64,000 nt of DNA from Ornithodoros turicata (lineage: Eukaryota > Arthropoda > Arachnida > Ixodida > Argasidae). Numbering within the stretch: the stretch's first letter is position 1; each line of letters starts with the position of its first letter. Below are positions 32,764-44,219 of the stretch, piece by piece. Under the pieces are notes generated by a model. It did no database searches, was not told the origin of the DNA, and saw only the letters and a list, made by a program, of their open reading frames with translations. Both the position numbers and the translations under genes were made by a program. The stretch covers positions 12,608,011 through 12,672,010 of the forward strand of contig NC_088210.1 of assembly GCF_037126465.1 (NCBI RefSeq). The letters are read 5' to 3'.

Positions 32764-32774
32764 TAGGTGGTGTT

Positions 32775-32885
32775 GCAATAAGGCGTACGTCCTCCCCCCC
32801 CCTTTTCTCTCTCTCTCTCTCTTTCTTCGAAGCAGAAGCGATAACCCTATCATTCGTGGCAATGGTTGGCGCACAGCGAACTGAC
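32775..32885. mobile_element. Family A4 right-half fragment
   Basis: AATAAGGCGTACGTCC, a C tract and (TC)n, then GAAGCGATAACCCTATCATTC and GTGGCAATGGTTGGCGC match the A4 right arm. The left half is missing. Confidence 0.7.
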
Positions 32886-32889
32886 GATA

Positions 32890-33804
32890 AAGATGACGAT
32901 GAACGTCATCACACATTCATTGTCACCGGTACTGCGGTTCTTACCAGATTCTTTTCGCTCCAAGTGACGTGACAGTATAATTGCCATCTTAACGCTTGTC
33001 TTCACTTCGCGATCCTCGCATATAGGCTTAAGCCCCCCAACCCCGCCTTTTTTTTTTCTTTTTTGCCGCTCTCTCTATCTTTGTCTTTCTTCCCCGCGGC
33101 ACGTACGGCTTAAAACTTGATAATTCAAACATCGGTCCACGGACGCGCAAAAAAACTCCGACTGACTGCTCCATTGTCTCTGCGATGTCCTTGCATTTGC
33201 TCATTTCTTTCTGCACCTCTCTTTTCGCGTCGAGGCTCTGTCTAATTAGTAACCGTCCTCTAGGAGGCGCTGCGCGAAAGAAGATATTTGAGTGCTCTTT
33301 ATATATGTTCCGCACATACGTCTTCCTCTTATTGCGCCGACGCCATTTGCAATAATTTCATCTTTTGCGTTGCTCGGGCGCAATGGTTAATCGGCGCGTT
33401 CACACACGAACACTCAAAAAGGATGGAACGAATCGAAGAAGAAGAGGCGTTCCTGGCTATATGATTGGTCGCTTTAATAATGTAGTTTATTGCTGGAATT
33501 ATCGATAATTACGTTTCAGGAGCATACCAATATGCTTCGTGTTCAGGCTGGTAGTCACGAAACGCATGATCAGTAAAGTAATAAAAGAGGTAAAAAAAAA
33601 AAGAAGAAGAAGAAGCTGCCCCTGGTTAGTGGCTTTCGTCTCCCACCTCTAGAATAGAGTTCATTTTATTTTGAGTGTACAGCGGCGCTTTACGAGTCCA
33701 CTATGTCAACGTAAGTTTGTATTCTATTCGTTTATTTATCTTGCTAAGCTTGTATAAAATATTGTCACTCTGGGCTGACTGGTTTTGAGGGGAAACGTTT
33801 ATTT
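32890..33804. other. Unassigned, with one unrecognised minus open frame
   Basis: Minus frame 33028-33315 (95 codons) has a helical middle (QSLDAKREVQKEMSKCKD) and a TATATAAAG just at its start. No homologue recognised. A (AAG)n run at 33597-33615. Confidence 0.3.
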
Positions 33805-33812
33805 ACGTAGAG

Positions 33813-34523
33813 CAGGGATGGGCATAAATACATTTTTTTTTTTCAGTATTTAAATAGAGATACAAAATACTTTGTTGAAAGGGGCATTTAAATACTCTTC
33901 ATAAATACAGTTGAACGTGAGTATTTAAAAACAAAATATAAATATACAATTTAAATACCGTAACTACTACCATAAGTACTGTTCTCATCTGGAATTACAG
34001 AAATAACGATGATCATAACAACAAGTCAGCAACGAACAATAGCATTTATTTGTTAGACTATCATGGCGATTTTAATATTAGAAATTCCTCGAAGACTGTA
34101 TCTTTTAGACATCTTGTGTTCGGCCGTACGATCAGATTCGCAAAGGAGAACAGCAGATGAACAAATGCTTGTATTAAATTTGACGAAGATGCTTCGCACG
34201 ACGAGGTAATTGGGTTATCGTTGCCGTTGTCCGCAACAACAATGGAAAACTTGCGACCTAAAATGGTTTGTCGCATGCGCATGCTAGCGCAAACACGGCA
34301 TAAGTGCACCCCAAACTCCTCCTTCTTCGCGACTTCAAGATGTGAATCAGTGTATACTGTATTTGTGAGTATTTATAAAGTATTTACAAGAATAAATACT
34401 GGTATTTAAATATAATTATACATAAATTTTCCAAGTCTGTATTTAAATACAGAGCATAAATACATATATTCATATCTTAAATAGTATTTTAATTACGATG
34501 TATTTAAATGCAGCCCATCCCTG
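33813..34523. mobile_element. hAT-like MITE with TATTTAAATAC arrays
   Basis: CAGGGATGGGC at both ends, perfect ACGTAGAG duplication (33805-33812, 34524-34531). TATTTAAAT/ATAAATAC words fill 33825-33960 and 34350-34510. The interior 33960-34350 is non-repetitive and non-coding. The clearest hAT structure in the window. Confidence 0.93.
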
Positions 34524-34740
34524 ACGTAGAGACATGCATGGGGCATAACGTGACAATGTCTCATTTAAAAAAGCATAAAGCAACAATTAAGTAGCTTCAT
34601 ATTACTGCGGTATGTCATTTTCACTCATTGTCTGAGATGTTTCAGGTATACGGTAAACAAAGAATTTTTGCAAAGCGAAACATAATCGATGAAGCAATAT
34701 CGATAAGCCATAACCGATTAGCCACGTGCATCACAGCATA

Positions 34741-34969
34741 CACTCTTCAAAATGAACTTCACCACATAGCACGCTCCTAGCCAACCATCACCCCGAATGA
34801 CAACGTTCTCGCCCCTGAAAACGGGAGGAGGAGCCTATTTTGTGCCGTGCATAATGGCACAAAATGGGCTCCTCCTCCCGTTTTCAACAAATCAGGGGCG
34901 AGAACGTTGTCATTCGGGGTAATGGTTGGCTAGGAGCGTGCTATGTGGTGAAGTTCGTTTTTAAGAGTG
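34741..34969. mobile_element. Family A2 foldback MITE, complete
   Basis: TA flanks (34739-34740, 34970-34971). CCCGAATGACAACGTTCTCG arms; core GGAGGAGCC..GTGCCGTGCATAATGGCAC. The left arm lacks ATTTGTTG, which the right arm retains as CAACAAAT. Confidence 0.92.
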
Positions 34970-35018
34970 TAGCCGTGCATTCTTTGCAAAGGACTAGTGC
35001 ATAGAACAGTGCGGAGGC

Positions 35019-35242
35019 GAACTTCACCACATAGCACGCTCCTAGCCAACCACCATCCCGAATGACAACGTTCTCGCCCCTGATTTGTTGAAAACGGGAG
35101 GAGGAGCCTATTTTGTGCCGTGCATAATGGCACAAAATAGGCTCCTCCTCCCGTTTTCAACAAATCTAGGGCGAGAACGCTGTCATTCGGGATGGTGGTT
35201 GGCTAGGAGCGTGCTATGCGGTGAAGTTCATTTTTAAGAGTG
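35019..35242. mobile_element. Family A2 foldback MITE, left terminus missing
   Basis: Begins at GAACTTCACCACATAGC with no CACTCTTAAAA before it. The rest is intact to TTTTAAGAGTG and TA. It lies 50 bp after another A2 copy. Confidence 0.9.
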
Positions 35243-35406
35243 TACGTGCTGTAGCCCGCGAGATACAGACATATTTGGCCCACTGGCGGTGTCGAGCGTT
35301 GGCGTCGACAGAGTGAAAACCTAATCCAATCTTATTCGTTCTTGCAAACACGTGACCTCTCCCACGGCCGCTTGGGTGTCGGAAATGCCTGGCGTGATGT
35401 CACAGA

Positions 35407-36368
35407 CAGAGCTAGGGAAGCTATTTTTATTTTGTAATGCATTGCCACTACGCATTACAGCTTTGCGAAGTAATGTCTTACACTGCTTCCTCATGTTTAG
35501 CAATTAATTCCATTACTGATGCCATTACTTTCATCAAGTAACGTCATTATTTTTGTGTTACATTTTCCCTGAGGTCTACAACACAGCCCTACGCGGTGTG
35601 CGAAGTATATACGCGCTGTAGTGAGTCGCCATAGTCTTTTATTCTCTTACACATTATCGGTGGTATAGCAAACAGAGCTCCTGCAAAATTGCAACGAATG
35701 CATGATTTCGTGGACAGATGCACTATGCAAAATCTATATGTGTAAAAAGTGATGTGCTTCATTAGACATGCTGTACTATATCTCATTGATGTTAGCCCAG
35801 AGTGATTACAGAATCATGCCATTATGTTACTGAATGTGCTGACTACTATTTATATTTAACTCACACTACTTATTTTCGTACAGTTGCTGCTGTTACTGCA
35901 ATGTGGAGCCGCGGCACCTTTTCAAGCTCATATGAGCTTTTAGCACGGCTCCACCCATCACCTGATAGAAATAAATAAACAATAAATAATAATAATATAT
36001 GAGCAACTATTCCAAGACACCACTTGGGCTCTGTCATCCTCGTCCTCCTCCTCCTCTTCTTCTTCCTCCTCCTTCTTGCGGACCTGATCGCTGACAAAGG
36101 TGGCTGCGAGAAACCAACTGAGGCATTTTTTTTTTTCTCGCCTGTACCAGACACAATTTTTGACGGCTGGCTTTCCGAGAACGCCTGGATTTTCAAGCCA
36201 AGTAATGAGCGATGCCATCATGGATTAGCCGACCGAAATGTAATGTCATTAGACTACTCATTAGTCATTACTCCTCCACAAAATGTAGTGCATTAGCCTT
36301 AGTTCGTTCCCAAGTTGTTATCCATTATCGGTAATGCACTGCTTTGTAATGCATTGTTCCAATCTCTG
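35407..36368. mobile_element. hAT-like element with GTAATGCATTAC arrays
   Basis: CAGAGCTAGGGAA and inverted CAGAGATTGGAAC ends; GTCACAGA (35399-35406) and ATCACAGA (36369-36376) match 7 of 8. GTAATGCATT/CATTACT words occupy 35434-35570 and 36240-36358. The interior includes a (TCC)n run at 36040-36080. Confidence 0.8.
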
Positions 36369-36560
36369 ATCACAGACGGATGAATTTGAGTGCTTCCGGT
36401 GCATGTTTTCCACGCGACTATTAACAATGGAAACCACGGAATACAGCTTCACAACGATGTAAATACCACTTTGACATACTCAGCAGAACTTGAGGCGAAG
36501 TTTCAAAACCTCCATGATGCCTATGTGCACAGTTTAAGGTAGTAGAACTAGGTCCAGAAC

Positions 36561-36716
36561 CTGGGGCAGATCTTGGATTTTTCCGAGGGGGGGGGGGGGA
36601 CCGCTTTGGACAAGTGCCAGGTGCATGCTGGGATTGGTCCACTGAACCCTATGTTCAAGTCTGGAATTGAGGGGGGCAGGACATCCAGACCCCCCCCCCC
36701 CTTAAATCTGCCCCTG
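36561..36716. mobile_element. Mini hAT-like element with opposed G and C tracts
   Basis: Perfect TCCAGAAC duplication (36553-36560, 36717-36724). Ends CTGGGGCAGATC and inverted CAGGGGCAGATTT. A G12 tract (about 36587) and a C12 tract (about 36691) sit symmetrically just inside the ends. 156 bp. Confidence 0.85.
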
Positions 36717-36724
36717 TCCAGAAC

Positions 36725-37925
36725 CAGAACTACTCAAGTTTGTTTTTCGCACAGTGATTCGTACATCCTGAAGTGCATAGGCCAAAATACCTTTGCTTAG
36801 GACCAAATATTGTGTTGGCGATTGTTCCGTGGAATTAATGCACAATACTCATCTTGGCCCCCTTTTAGTGCTGGGTATTTCTGATAGCACCTAGTTTCGT
36901 CCGACTGTCATAACCTGTTTTCTTTGAAATAACGAAGTCTAACTTCAGAGCTGAAGAGCATTCGTGATACCAGTATGCAGCAACTGAACGAAATAGGTCT
37001 GAGATGTACGATGCAATCGACGAAAAAAAAAAGTATTTTTATATCAATAAATTCATGGTTATACATAAGTTGCTGCGGAAGATGCAGAAGATGCAATTCA
37101 TTTTCACGTGCAGCTCTCCAGAATATAACCTTGAGGCCATTTCGCTTCGCAGACTGCTCCTTGGGCAATATGGACGTACATATACCGTACATATGGACGT
37201 ACATATGGACGTATATACATGGACGTACATATACAGGAAGATGTGATACACATCGCAGGAAAAGTTCGCGTGATAAAGGAAACTGTAAACTCTGCCCGTC
37301 TTTATTCCCCGCTATATTTGCAGGCAAGGAAAAGTAAATACGGCTTCACAATCAGCAACGCTGGCGTCTCGCGCGGAAAGATGCCCTTCTCCGTTTATCT
37401 AACCCTCAATAACCTTCGAAAGGAAAAAGAAGAAAAAAAAAAAGAAAAAGAAAATGAGACGGAAAGAAAAATACGAAGAAAAAAAAAGAGAGCCACCGGT
37501 TTTTATAGAATCTCATGTACGGAGCGGAAGAAGCACTATTTTGGAATTGTGTTTTCGCTCCTTCCGCTCGTGTTCCGCGGAAAGAGAGATGGGTTGATGG
37601 AAAACGCACGCAGCGCGGGCGGATCCACGGAACGCATTTGTTATAAACGTTACATGCGAAGCTCGAAAGATACTCCGTGTGAGTGAAGGGCATTTATATT
37701 TCAGTTGGCTGTTGTCGGACGATCCTCTCGTATAACTTGCTTTACGGTGGGTGCTCATAAAAGTTGCATCGGCGCCCATCTTTTCTCGGCCTCCCCCTCG
37801 TCCGTTACAATTGGCCAGAAGTGGCCCAGATTTCGCCTCGCGGTGCAGCGCAGAAGTGCACCCATCTTCCGTTGTGGAAACGAGCGTTGTAATCAGTAAA
37901 CAATACGTAATATGTAAATAAGCGC
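36725..37925. other. Unassigned
   Basis: GGACGTACATAT repeats at 37170-37230 form a short degenerate minisatellite, and a purine-rich A/G tract spans 37418-37490. Long frames here are low-complexity. Confidence 0.5.
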
Positions 37926-38158
37926 GTGAAAACAGAACTTCACCACATAGCACGCTCCTAGCCAACTATCATTCCGAATGATATCATCCTGTGTATTGAT
38001 TTGTTGAAAATGGAAGGAGGCGCCTATCTGGGACAGATTATCTTGTCCCAGATAGGCGCCTCCCCCCTGTTTTGAACAATTCATGACACAGAATGATATC
38101 ATTCGGTATGATGGTTGGCTAGGAGCGTGCTATGTGGTGAAGTTCTGTTTTAACAGTG
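37926..38158. mobile_element. Family A3 foldback MITE, left tip missing
   Basis: Starts at GTGAAAACAGAACTTCACC, with the CACTGTT tip lost; core CTATCTGGGACA..TGTCCCAGATAG; right TTTTAACAGTG followed by TA. Confidence 0.9.
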
Positions 38159-38233
38159 TACAGTGGAACATTGTGTGTACCTCCACGTTGGCGACTAATT
38201 GGGTGCTACAATTATTCAAATGACGTAACAATA

Positions 38234-38392
38234 GATGGCGTACGCCTTTTTTGTGACAATTATGATTAGGCATAAGTGTCACACAAAAGGCGTACGCCTC
38301 CCGTTTTCAACAAATCAGGGCAGATAACGATATCATTCGAGATGAAGGTTGGCTAGGAGCGTGCTAGGTGGTGAAGTTCATTTTTAAGAGTG
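38234..38392. mobile_element. Family A1 copy, left arm deleted
   Basis: Begins at the core GATGGCGTACGCC and keeps the whole right arm to TTTTTAAGAGTG and TA. Confidence 0.9.
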
Positions 38393-38394
38393 TA

Positions 38395-39879
38395 TCTGGA
38401 TGACGGTACGTCTACTCGCCCTTATCCGAAAAAAAAAAAAGTGAGTTGTTTGTATTAACGCTGCACACGTTATGAGGCAATAGTACTGAACAATAAACTG
38501 TAAACAGAATTGCGAAGCGTAGAATAACAATATGACAGCTATTACACCCGCAACTAGATACTTGGAGATAGAAGTTCTTAACTCCTTTAACAGGGGGTTT
38601 CTTTTGACGTGCGCCACCCGGTTAAACGTTCTGTTTTTTTTTTTTTTTTTTTTTTTTCTGTTTCAACCAGTGACGGCGTAGAATATCGCCCCTGGCGATG
38701 AAACTTGAAACCATTCATTATCTCGCAATAATGTTGTTGTCGTTGTTGTTTCTTGACAGCAATGGGGCCTATCTTCTGCAGTGTCACCAGGTGGGCTAAT
38801 TAAGCAACGAATTTTAGCTAATGGATTTCCCGTAATTCAGTGGTCACGAATATCTGTCCTGTGTCGGATTCGCTGAAGTAAATGGCGCTATTTCGTTTTG
38901 AAATTCCTAATGGGTTACTATGAAAAGTAACCGTATAGGCGTTCCACATCGGTTGCGCCGAAAAATATTTTGGTTGCTCTAAAATGTACTAAAAAAAGTA
39001 AGTAGTTAGGTACCTATAACGTCTTTTGCATTGGCCTTGTAGAGGGAGAATCGGACATCTAAAGACGATGTAAACTGATGCGTTGTCAGGACAAGGCTAA
39101 CCCCTGTCAACGAGGGAGCTGATGTAGAATGGAAAGATTGAGTAGGCACACGGGCTATATCCACATGCAAAACATGGTCGAGCTTCGTTCTACAGTGCTC
39201 CAAGGGCAAAACGTATTTGTGTGTACGTTGCTGCTCACGTCGGCAGGAGAAAATACCATGAGAAAAAGGGGACTGTAAGGCTTACGGAGTGGGACGACTA
39301 CACCAGTTCTCATCATTGGAGTGGCACAGTGTAAGGGTGGATCAAATATAAACGACACTTTCATTTTATATTTTCTCATTTGTAGTAAGAAATAAACCAA
39401 GTGTGCATTATTTTTTTACATTATCATCCGATGTTGAAATGCATTTTTTCCTGTGGGTCGGGACCCGTCTTTTCTTGACCCCCGGTGTGAGAGGGTGAAA
39501 GAGCACACTGTTCCCTTTGCGTCCTGGAGAAACATTAACAGAAAATGCAACCCAAGATAAGGGCAGTTCCGATAGCGTCGCCCGATACATGTGTTTTTGT
39601 TTTGTTTCCGCAAGTTAAAGCTCATTTTCGACGCATGAGGCTGCACTGTGGCGGCATCTTCGACGCATGAGGCTCCTTCACCATCTCATATTGGGGGTGA
39701 AGGAAAGACGCGTCTCCGAAGATGCGCAATGAGCAAAATAAAGAAAAAAAATGGTGCTCCTTCACGAATTTTTTGCGGACGATCTACCGAAAGGATTTTT
39801 GTTCTGAAAACGGCTACGATGTCAGGTCACCGAAAGGAACATATTTTCTCATTGGGACAACTTCGTAGCTTTTATAATT
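38395..39879. other. Unassigned, with a mariner-like end-type motif
   Basis: A T23 tract lies at 38636-38658. CACAGTGTAAGGGTGGATC at about 39327 resembles a terminal inverted repeat, but no partner was found. CGACGCATGAGGCT repeats at 39628 and 39660. Frames at 39006-39646 are not recognised. Confidence 0.35.
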
Positions 39880-40047
39880 AAAAAGTTAATTAACGATTTT
39901 TAGGTAATTATTCATTTGACGGTCGAGCAACACATGGCCAAGAACGTCCGCCGGCCAAGAGATGATAGAAGTGAAAACAGTATGTCTATAGCCCGTATAG
40001 TTTCTTAATGAAAAATCTGTATCGCTTCAAAAAAAAAAGACTCCCTG
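39880..40047 (+). mobile_element. Single end related to the long-TIR element
   Basis: AAAGTTAATTAACGATTTTTAGGTAATTATTC matches the 23595-23630 arm region in order, and the end reads AAAAAAGACTCCCTGTA, like the CTGTA terminus at 23762. The opposite end was not found. Confidence 0.45.
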
Positions 40048-40095
40048 TATATTATTATTATTACTTATTAGCTTGAATATCTGCGATACAGGCTA

Positions 40096-40333
40096 CACTC
40101 TTAAAAATGAACTTCACCACATAGCACTCTCCTAGCCAACCATCATCCCTAATGACAACGTTCTCGCCCCTGATTTGTTGAAAACGGGAGGAGGAGCCTA
40201 TTTTGTGCCGTGCATAATGGGCACAAAATAGGCTCCTCCTCCCGTTTTCAGCAAATCAGGGGCGAGAACGTTGTCATTCGGGATGATGGTTGGCTAGGAG
40301 AGTGCTATGTGGTGAAGTTCATTTTTAAGAGTG
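40096..40333. mobile_element. Family A2 foldback MITE, complete
   Basis: TA flanks (40094-40095, 40334-40335). AATGACAACGTTCTCGCCCC arms; core GTGCCGTGCATAATGGGCAC with one extra G at the tip. Confidence 0.92.
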
Positions 40334-40943
40334 TAGGACCGGTACTGCCAATACCCTGCCAACATTATGGGCTATGCGACATTGTCCCGCTTGGGACGTT
40401 CTGAGCGCCCGTCGTGGCCACAGAGTTGCTTCGCGGTGCTCACACAGAATAAAAGGCGAAGCCAAACAAGCCAGTCTTCCTAATACGAAGTGTACAACCT
40501 ATTCGCACCACAGTGTTCTGAAATGAAAGTCGTACATTCCTCAGGGAAACGCACCCTATCTAAATGTTTGATTCTATAACCAGATCGATCGTAACATTCC
40601 CACACATATGTGCTGCCGTTTTCCCTTCCTTTATCGATTACGTTTCCAGCCTATCACGCGCGACGTCCACACGAAAGAGCGGGAGTTTGGCGGACGTCCG
40701 TCTCGGGACGTCGTCACTTCTGGAAGACGATATGCATATCTCATGCAGCCTATGGGCACTGTGGGAAAGCGCTATTAACGGAGCTTCCGCTCTCATCGAG
40801 CTCTTTGGACGCTTTTGGGTGGATAGATTGATGAATAGTAGAAAAATGTGGGTATGGGTAGTTCCACGATTGTGGATCACGATTTCGCTATTGTACCGGT
40901 CCCTCGCTTACCTTGTACGAGGCTGATACACTCAGATAGGTGA
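40334..40943. other. Unassigned
   Basis: An open frame of 120 codons (40564-40926, plus) is not recognised and overlaps an 80-codon frame on the other strand; neither is supported. Confidence 0.4.
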
Positions 40944-41676
40944 TAGTCGGACCTCGTTTTATGAACCCTCGATATACGAATTCCCTCAACTTACGAACGG
41001 CTCCACAGGGAACCAAACTTTTTCCGTGTATTTTGACCTCGTTTTACGAACCCTCGATATCCGAACTATGAACGGATTATTAGGGAACGGACCCAAAGTA
41101 GACAAGCCATTCTGACCTCGATATGCGAATGGGCGTTATGGACGTACAGAGGACAGGCCAATGGACCGGAGGATAATGAAAGTTCCTCAGTACATGCTGC
41201 CAAAGTCAAACATACAATGTCCCAACGCCACCATGTTCCACAAACATGATTCGCCATTTCCTGTAAGAATAATTCGGGCGTTTACAGCCGAACGGTTGTG
41301 CGTTTGGACCAGGTCTCCATGATGGAAACATCTTGCCGTTCCAAGAGAAGGCGTTCAGTCCTGACAGCCGGTGACAAGCGTGATATTTGCCGTTGGAAAC
41401 AGTCTCATCCGCGCGCGATACGGTACTTTGAGGACCGGGTGGATGAGTCAAGTGTCAGACTTCTGTCATCTCTTCTAAATAGGACAGACCTTGCAGAAAG
41501 TATGGTGCAAAGCACAATTACGCAGTATTTTCAAAAATTAAACTTATTCAAATCAATTTCCCGTGGTTTTGTGAGGTATTTGTGCACTGCACACCTCAGA
41601 CCTCGATTTACGAATACCTCGATTTACGAACGATTTTCTGAGAAATGAAGGGTGTTCGTAAAGCGAGGTTTGACTG
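40944..41676 (+). mobile_element. Tigger/pogo-type DNA transposon, deletion derivative
   Basis: Right end inverted CAGTCAAACCTCGCTTTACG with TA after it (41677-41678); left TAGTCGGACCTCGTTTTATG. CCTCGATTTACGAA-type subterminal repeats occur at both ends. At about 733 bp it is far below an autonomous element and keeps only pieces of the transposase. Confidence 0.8.
41334..41560 (+). pseudogene. Tigger/pogo transposase remnant (CENP-B-like N-terminal helix-turn-helix)
   Basis: KRRRSVLTAGDKRDICRWKQ matches the first helices of the CENP-B-type N-terminal DNA-binding domain of pogo/Tigger transposases (KR---L---EK--I). Downstream text (TITQYFQKL at about 41514) may belong to the C-terminus. The DDE catalytic core is absent, so it cannot catalyse transposition. 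Confidence 0.65.
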
Positions 41677-41679
41677 TAC

Positions 41680-42286
41680 ATCCTATACAAGATGCCGCAA
41701 GGCACGCGGTCGCTATTGCCGGGATGTTCGCCTTCCTGATATAGCGACATGCTGCTACGGGGGCCGTGCAGCATGGGCTGACTTCGTAGGAAACTGTACC
41801 GGCATTTGCTTTAGAGCCTCGTGGGGAATTCTCGCGAAAACACCGAAACGCCACAGCCTGCACTGAGACTCGATCCCGCGGGTCACCTTCAAGTATATCG
41901 ATGCCCTATATGGTGATTAATCATAACAACAACAACAGATAAATCGTGACTATGGTATTTAGTTGATTACGCTACCTATACCCTAAAATAACCTAACCAG
42001 ACCGAACTCTGACCTATACCTTCAGCCTAACCTTCATCCAGCCTGCAGGGCAGTAATTTCGGTAGCTACTTGTGTAATTACATAATTATGTTAATAAGAT
42101 ATTCTGAGCAGCATGGATGGGTAAATGGGATACAGGTAAATCTGCGTTTAAGCCACATCTAACGTAATTTTAAACAACGAGGCCTAAACTTCACTCAACA
42201 TGGAGGAATGGGTAAGGTAAGCTCGCTCGTAAGCCTATAGTCTATACAGGAACCGAATCGAACCGAACGTATCCAAACCGCTCAGC
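41680..42286. other. Unassigned, with a GTT-tail remnant
   Basis: ACAACAACAACAGATAAATCG (41926-41946) followed by TGACTATGGTATT resembles the inverted tail seen at 42287. The rest is unassigned. Confidence 0.45.
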
Positions 42287-42360
42287 GCAACAACAACAAC
42301 AACAACAACTAAATCATGACTATGGCCTGGGGTGATTCACCGCCTGAGAGCAGTACCCTA
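42287..42360 (-). mobile_element. GTT-tailed retroposon 3' end
   Basis: On the minus strand: GGCGGTGAATCACCCCAGGC, CATAGTCATGATTTAG and (TTG)n. Same sequence as 42755-42800 but longer, reaching GGGGTAGGGTACTGC. Confidence 0.65.
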
Positions 42361-42527
42361 CCCCATTACACGAGAAGCATGAGATGTGAAATATGAAAAT
42401 GAAGTTATGTGCAAGTCCAACTCGAACTCCCGTCGTCTGGTTGCGCAACGCTATACGTCGCTCAGCGCCGCTAGCGGTCACGTGCGCGAAACTTAGTAGA
42501 ATAACCCATAAAAATATATCAAAGAGA

Positions 42528-43218
42528 ATAGATGGGACGGATCCAAAATCTTTCGAATCCGAATCTAAATCCGAATCCAAGGAAGGTTCTATACGAATCC
42601 ACGAATCTTACGAATCTCGAATCTTTCGAATCCTTTCTTTAAAAAGAGTTTAAAAAGCCAGGTAAAAAACACGTCTAGTGAAAAGTGCTTTGAAGCAGAA
42701 TGATGATGCCTTTGTTTTACGAAAAACAAATTAATTAATGCTTCAGTTTCAGGAACAACAACAACAACAACAACTAAATCATGACTATGGCCTGGGGTGA
42801 TTCAGTTTCAGGAGGAAATATATACCCATATGATTCTTCTTAAACGTAATTTATTTAACTTGCTGTTCATCGACTACAAGAAATGCTTACATTCTCGAGT
42901 CTGAATTATTTCCATAAAACGAAGCAACAATCAAAAGCAAAAAACAGGTTACTTTTAAACTTGTAATGTAACAGTTCCTGCCTGAACTCTTTCAGTCCAG
43001 AGCAATGTAAACAAACAAAACAAAAAAACACCCGTCGGCCAATGAGCATTTCGGCTGACTCCGGCGGCGCCAATTTGAAAAAGCAACGAACAAAACTGGG
43101 TCGGTGTGGATTCGAAAGATTCGATTCGCCGTTTTTGGCACTGAGATTCGGATTCGCGGATACTCGAATCCGTGTCTAGGATTCGAGGATTCGCGGATTC
43201 GGTTCTCACATCCCTATA
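42528..43218. mobile_element. hAT-like element with GAATCCGAATC arrays
   Basis: CAAAGAGA (42520-42527) and CAAAGAGT (43219-43226) flank it. Ends ATAGATGGGACGG and inverted TATAGGGATGTGAG. GAATCC/GGATTCG words lie at 42548-42632 and 43110-43203. The ends are less alike than in 33813-34523, so the boundary could be off by a few bases. Confidence 0.65.
42755..42800 (-). mobile_element. 46-bp GTT-tail insertion
   Basis: Perfect 13-bp duplication TTCAGTTTCAGGA (42742-42754, 42801-42813). The insert is TCACCCCAGGCCATAGTC..(TTG)n on the minus strand. An extremely short target-primed insertion inside the GAATCC element. Confidence 0.85.
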
Positions 43219-43226
43219 CAAAGAGT

Positions 43227-43567
43227 ATCTAATAACGTGACCTCGAACAGGAAAGAAGAGAGAGAAAAATGAAAAGAAAATCGCTCGGAGGACACTATGA
43301 GACGCCCTAATACCCACGGCTCAACGAAACAAGAGCTTCGTCTTAATTTTGGTTCTCTTCAGCCCCTTAGACTTCGTGTATCCCTCGCGACATGACAACA
43401 GCTGTTATTGATACGTCTTAGTTATCCTTCGGCCTACCGTACGTAGCGTAACACGCCCTATATAGCCTTGCCGTGCGCTCTGCTTCGATCGGAGATTCTT
43501 CATCATTCCCTTCCACTTGTTCCCTCCCCCTTGCGAGTTTTTCTTGCCTAGTTATTCACAGCGCCCA
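43227..43567. other. Unassigned
   Basis: No recognised structure. Confidence 0.5.
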
Positions 43568-43818
43568 CACTCTTAGAAATGAACTTCAGCGCATAGCACG
43601 CTCCTAGTCAACCATCATCTCGAATGATATCGTTGCCTGCCCTGATTTGTTGAAAACGGGAGGCGTACGCCTTTTTTGTGACAATTATGAACAGCATAAG
43701 TGTCACAAAAATGGCGTACGCCTCCCGTTTTCAACAAATCGGGGCAGATAACGATATGTTTGGAGATTATAGAGCATGCTAGGAGCGTGCTATGCGGTGA
43801 AGTTCATTTTTAAGAGTG
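43568..43818. mobile_element. Family A1 foldback MITE, complete
   Basis: Direct CA flanks (43566-43567, 43819-43820). CACTCTTAGAAATGAACTTC; core GGAGGCGTACGCC. The right arm has a local scramble (GATATGTTTGGAGATTATAG) around the usual GATATCATTCGAG. Confidence 0.88.
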
Positions 43819-43918
43819 CACAAGTACAGGAAGTGAAAGTTGTTTAGCTAATTAAATAGGCTTAAATAGCTAATTAAAAATTGAGGCGTGTGTTGTGCCT
43901 GTCTGTTTGAGTGCTGTA

Positions 43919-44218
43919 CACTCTTAAAACAAACCTTCACCACAAAGCACGCTGAAGGCCAACAACTGTACATAGTGATACCTCTATCACTCTTGATTTG
44001 TGGAAAGCGCTGGACGTACACCTTTTTTTGGTGACAATTAACGTTTCTGCCTAAGTGTCACAAAAAGGCGTACGCCTCCCGTTTTCAACAAATCGGGGAA
44101 GAGAACGACGTCACTCGAGCTGATGGTTGGCCAGGAGCTTGCTATGTGGTGAAGTTCGTACGTGAGGCCGACAACGGCAAGCCCTATCACCACCACCACT
44201 ACCTGGTTTTTAAGAGTG
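43919..44218. mobile_element. Divergent family A copy with SINE tail near right end
   Basis: CACTCTTAAAACAAACCTTC; CCAACAACTGTACATAGTG in place of the usual left arm; core GACGTACACC..GGCGTACGCC. The right terminus TTTTTAAGAGTG is separated from GTGAAGTTC by a SINE 3' piece. Confidence 0.8.
44158..44204 (+). mobile_element. SINE tail inside MITE right end
   Basis: GTACGTGAGGCCGACAACGG, CAAGCCCTATCACC and CAC repeats lie between GAAGTTC and TTTTTAAGAGTG. No clear target duplication, unlike the other two instances. Confidence 0.7.
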
Positions 44219-44219
44219 A

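Noticed and set aside
37219..37686. 155-codon Lys/Glu-rich frame
   Set aside because: Produced by a purine-rich low-complexity tract.
40564..40926. 120-codon plus frame just before the Tigger element
   Set aside because: No recognised motif and an 80-codon frame on the opposite strand overlaps it.
41975..42050. CCTAA-like words resembling arthropod telomere repeats
   Set aside because: Only scattered words, no tandem array of TTAGG/CCTAA.
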